Below are positions 5,850 to 6,717 of a DNA stretch of 6,717 nt, piece by piece. Position numbers and translations under genes: made by a program. Every line of letters begins with the position of its first letter. Positions within the stretch are counted from its first letter, which is position 1. Below the pieces are notes generated by a model. That model did not search any database, was not told the DNA's origin, and saw only the letters and a program-made list of their open reading frames with translations. This stretch comes from a bacterium (lineage in GTDB: Bacteria > DRYD01 > JALUEN01). The stretch is from positions 1-6,717 of the forward strand of contig JALUEN010000003.1 of NCBI GenBank assembly GCA_027052755.1, given 5' to 3'.

Positions 5850-6692
5850 TCAGTTCTCCTTAATCTCATACTCCCGCCACTGGTTCTTGTATTTCAAGGC
5901 TACTACCTTATCGCCCTCCATCTTAACCCTATCAACTGTTCTAACCCTGCTACCTAGCTCAACGTAGTTCTTAAGTACGAGGATATCCTCATTTCTCATC
6001 CTTATACAGCCATGAGAGGCAGGTCTACCTAAGTACTTGTACTTGCTCTTAGGTACACCGTGAATCAGTATGGTGGATCCGCTTAGCCTTATCTTAAGGA
6101 CTCCTAGAGGGTTATTAGGTCCTGGGGGAACAGGTTTCTTGCCCCTTGCCCACTTGCTCTTCGGTGGGTACCACCAGGGGTTAGGGGTGATCTCCGTAAC
6201 CTTCCAATCCCTAGTAGGGGTCTCAAACCCGCGCCTGCCTGTAGAGACGATGAAAGACTTAACTACCTTACCTGAGGATCTATCTATCACGTACAATCTC
6301 TGAGCACTTTTATCTACTACTATCTCGTAAAGTTCCTTAACTGACTGCTCTTTTTTATCAGCTACTACTTGAACTTTCTCTAGATTAATGCTTTCCTTAG
6401 GGAGGAGAGCTACGTTATGAGGCGAGGCTATCGCTAAAGAGGAAATTGTAGAAGCCAGGAGGGTAGCTGTGAGCACTCCCCTAGCGATAGTTGATAAATT
6501 AGATGAGGGATCTACCTTTGATATAGAAATATCCTCAGAGGTTATCTCAACTCGGTTATCCGAGATATTTGTTAGGGAGTTTTTTCCCGGGTTGCTCTCC
6601 GATTTAGAAACTTTTTTAGAAACTTTAAAGCTAGACGGGACTAGGCTGGAGTAGAAAATCTTAGAGAGATAGCCTTTTATTCCCTCAAGCAT
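5850..6692 (-). CDS. Membrane-anchored L,D-transpeptidase (YkuD domain)
   Basis: L,D-transpeptidases cross-link peptidoglycan stem peptides (3-3 links) or attach other groups to them outside the cytoplasmic membrane, through an active-site cysteine that resists most penicillins. The 280-residue protein has a Ser/Lys-rich N-terminal tail (1-68), one hydrophobic segment (about 69-90), a linker, and a YkuD domain (about 121-254) starting LYEIVVDKSAQRLYVID. The catalytic signature is complete: IHG with His211, then ASHGCIRM with His227, Cys229 and Arg231. A short charged tail follows the domain. The order implies a signal anchor with the enzyme outside and the tail inside. The frame opens at a GTG at 6698, but GGAGG at 6704-6700 is spaced 7 nt from the ATG at 6692, which I use. 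It is the first gene seen in the run, 32 nt ahead of mtnA; whether more genes lie upstream is outside the window. Substrate specificity is not visible. Confidence 0.93.
   Translation of the reverse strand: MLEGIKGYLSKIFYSSLVPSSFKVSKKVSKSESNPGKNSLTNISDNRVEITSEDISISKVDPSSNLSTIARGVLTATLLASTISSLAIASPHNVALLPKESINLEKVQVVADKKEQSVKELYEIVVDKSAQRLYVIDRSSGKVVKSFIVSTGRRGFETPTRDWKVTEITPNPWWYPPKSKWARGKKPVPPGPNNPLGVLKIRLSGSTILIHGVPKSKYKYLGRPASHGCIRMRNEDILVLKNYVELGSRVRTVDRVKMEGDKVVALKYKNQWREYEIKEN
6423..6488 (-). other. Predicted single membrane segment of the L,D-transpeptidase
   Basis: Residues 69-90 (IARGVLTATLLA and following) form the only long hydrophobic stretch. An arginine at 71 and lysine-rich residues upstream would keep the N-terminus inside. 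The small residues at its end (AIAS) could also be a signal-peptidase site, so anchored and released forms are both possible. Confidence 0.7.
6603..6626 (-). repeat. Perfect 12-bp tandem duplication in the transpeptidase tail
   Basis: Two identical 12-bp units (AAAGTTTCTAAA on the coding strand) lie head to tail and encode KVSK twice, residues 23-30. The unit is a multiple of three, so gain or loss of copies would keep the reading frame. Confidence 0.9.
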
Positions 6693-6699
6693 AACCACC

Positions 6700-6704
6700 C
6701 CTCC
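6700..6704 (-). promoter_or_regulatory. Ribosome binding site deciding the transpeptidase start
   Basis: GGAGG, 7 nt before the ATG at 6692. The in-frame GTG at 6698 begins only 1 nt after it and is too close to be used, so the product starts MLEGIKGYL. The remaining 13 nt to the window edge are too short to judge for a promoter. Confidence 0.75.
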
Positions 6705-6717
6705 AGAATGGTAGAAT

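Larger units (their letters stand above)
1..6692 (-). other. Seven-gene co-directional cluster, probable operon
   Basis: All seven genes run the same way with gaps of 32, 34, 3, 31, 31 and 1 nt in transcription order, and none of the gaps shows a G/C-rich stem followed by a T-run. This supports one transcript from before the transpeptidase through ffh. No promoter is convincingly visible; the cluster probably continues beyond both edges, certainly on the ffh side, since that gene is cut. Confidence 0.8.

Noticed and set aside
5836..5863. Sigma-70-like promoter before mtnA (TTAAGG, 16 nt, TATAAA)
   Set aside because: The -35 match is only three of six and the start would leave a leader of a few nucleotides. 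Kept only as a possibility in the leader finding.
6612..6618. Programmed frameshift at the six-A junction of the tandem repeat
   Set aside because: The in-frame codons AAA-AAA are preceded by T, so the standard -1 tandem slip pattern is not met, and the zero frame continues through an intact YkuD domain.
1..6717. CRISPR array, tRNA, rRNA, insertion sequence or replication origin
   Set aside because: No spaced repeats, cloverleaf-like blocks, terminal inverted repeats or DnaA-box clusters were seen, and coding sequence fills almost the whole window.

Overview
The window holds seven genes, all read from the minus strand and packed end to end, so it looks like one stretch of a polycistronic operon. 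The organism is a bacterium: the SRP GTPase is of bacterial Ffh type (DTAGR followed by VHIDEEMM) and there is a peptidoglycan L,D-transpeptidase. GC is in the low-to-mid 40s by eye, arginine is mostly AGG/AGA, and proteins are rich in Lys, Glu and Ile. This suggests a thermophile, perhaps of a deep-branching lineage, but no marker here fixes the phylum.

In transcription order (high to low coordinate) the genes are: a membrane-anchored L,D-transpeptidase (6692-5850); mtnA, a methylthioribose-1-phosphate isomerase-family protein (5817-4744); a lactose/cellobiose-family PTS EIIC permease without visible EIIA or EIIB (4709-3468); a Xer-type tyrosine recombinase with all catalytic residues (3464-2526); a Sir2 NAD-dependent deacylase (2494-1712); an RdgB/HAM1 inosine/xanthosine triphosphate pyrophosphatase (1680-1042); and ffh (from 1040), which runs off the low-coordinate edge inside its M domain. 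Gaps are either 1-3 nt (rdgB/ffh, EIIC/xer) or 31-34 nt (the other four). No intergenic region exceeds 34 nt, and no tRNA, CRISPR array, insertion sequence or terminator is seen.

Nearly every gene has a strong Shine-Dalgarno sequence, typically GAGGTG or GGAGG. In three genes (rdgB, sir2, the transpeptidase) the longest open frame would begin at a GTG that lies inside or directly after this sequence; I place the real start 6-9 nt further downstream. mtnA is the exception: its best Shine-Dalgarno sequence lies 25 nt from its GTG start.

The genes do not form one obvious pathway. They cover cell-wall cross-linking, purine/thioribose salvage, sugar transport, chromosome dimer resolution, protein deacylation, nucleotide-pool cleaning and membrane protein targeting. 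I see no convincing new system. The points most worth a second look are the orphan EIIC permease, the transpeptidase's unusual 68-residue tail ahead of its membrane segment (with a perfect 12-bp tandem repeat), the odd mtnA leader, a Sir2 substitution in a usually conserved glycine, two Shine-Dalgarno sequences that sit in small hairpin loops, and a local excess of CTAG.
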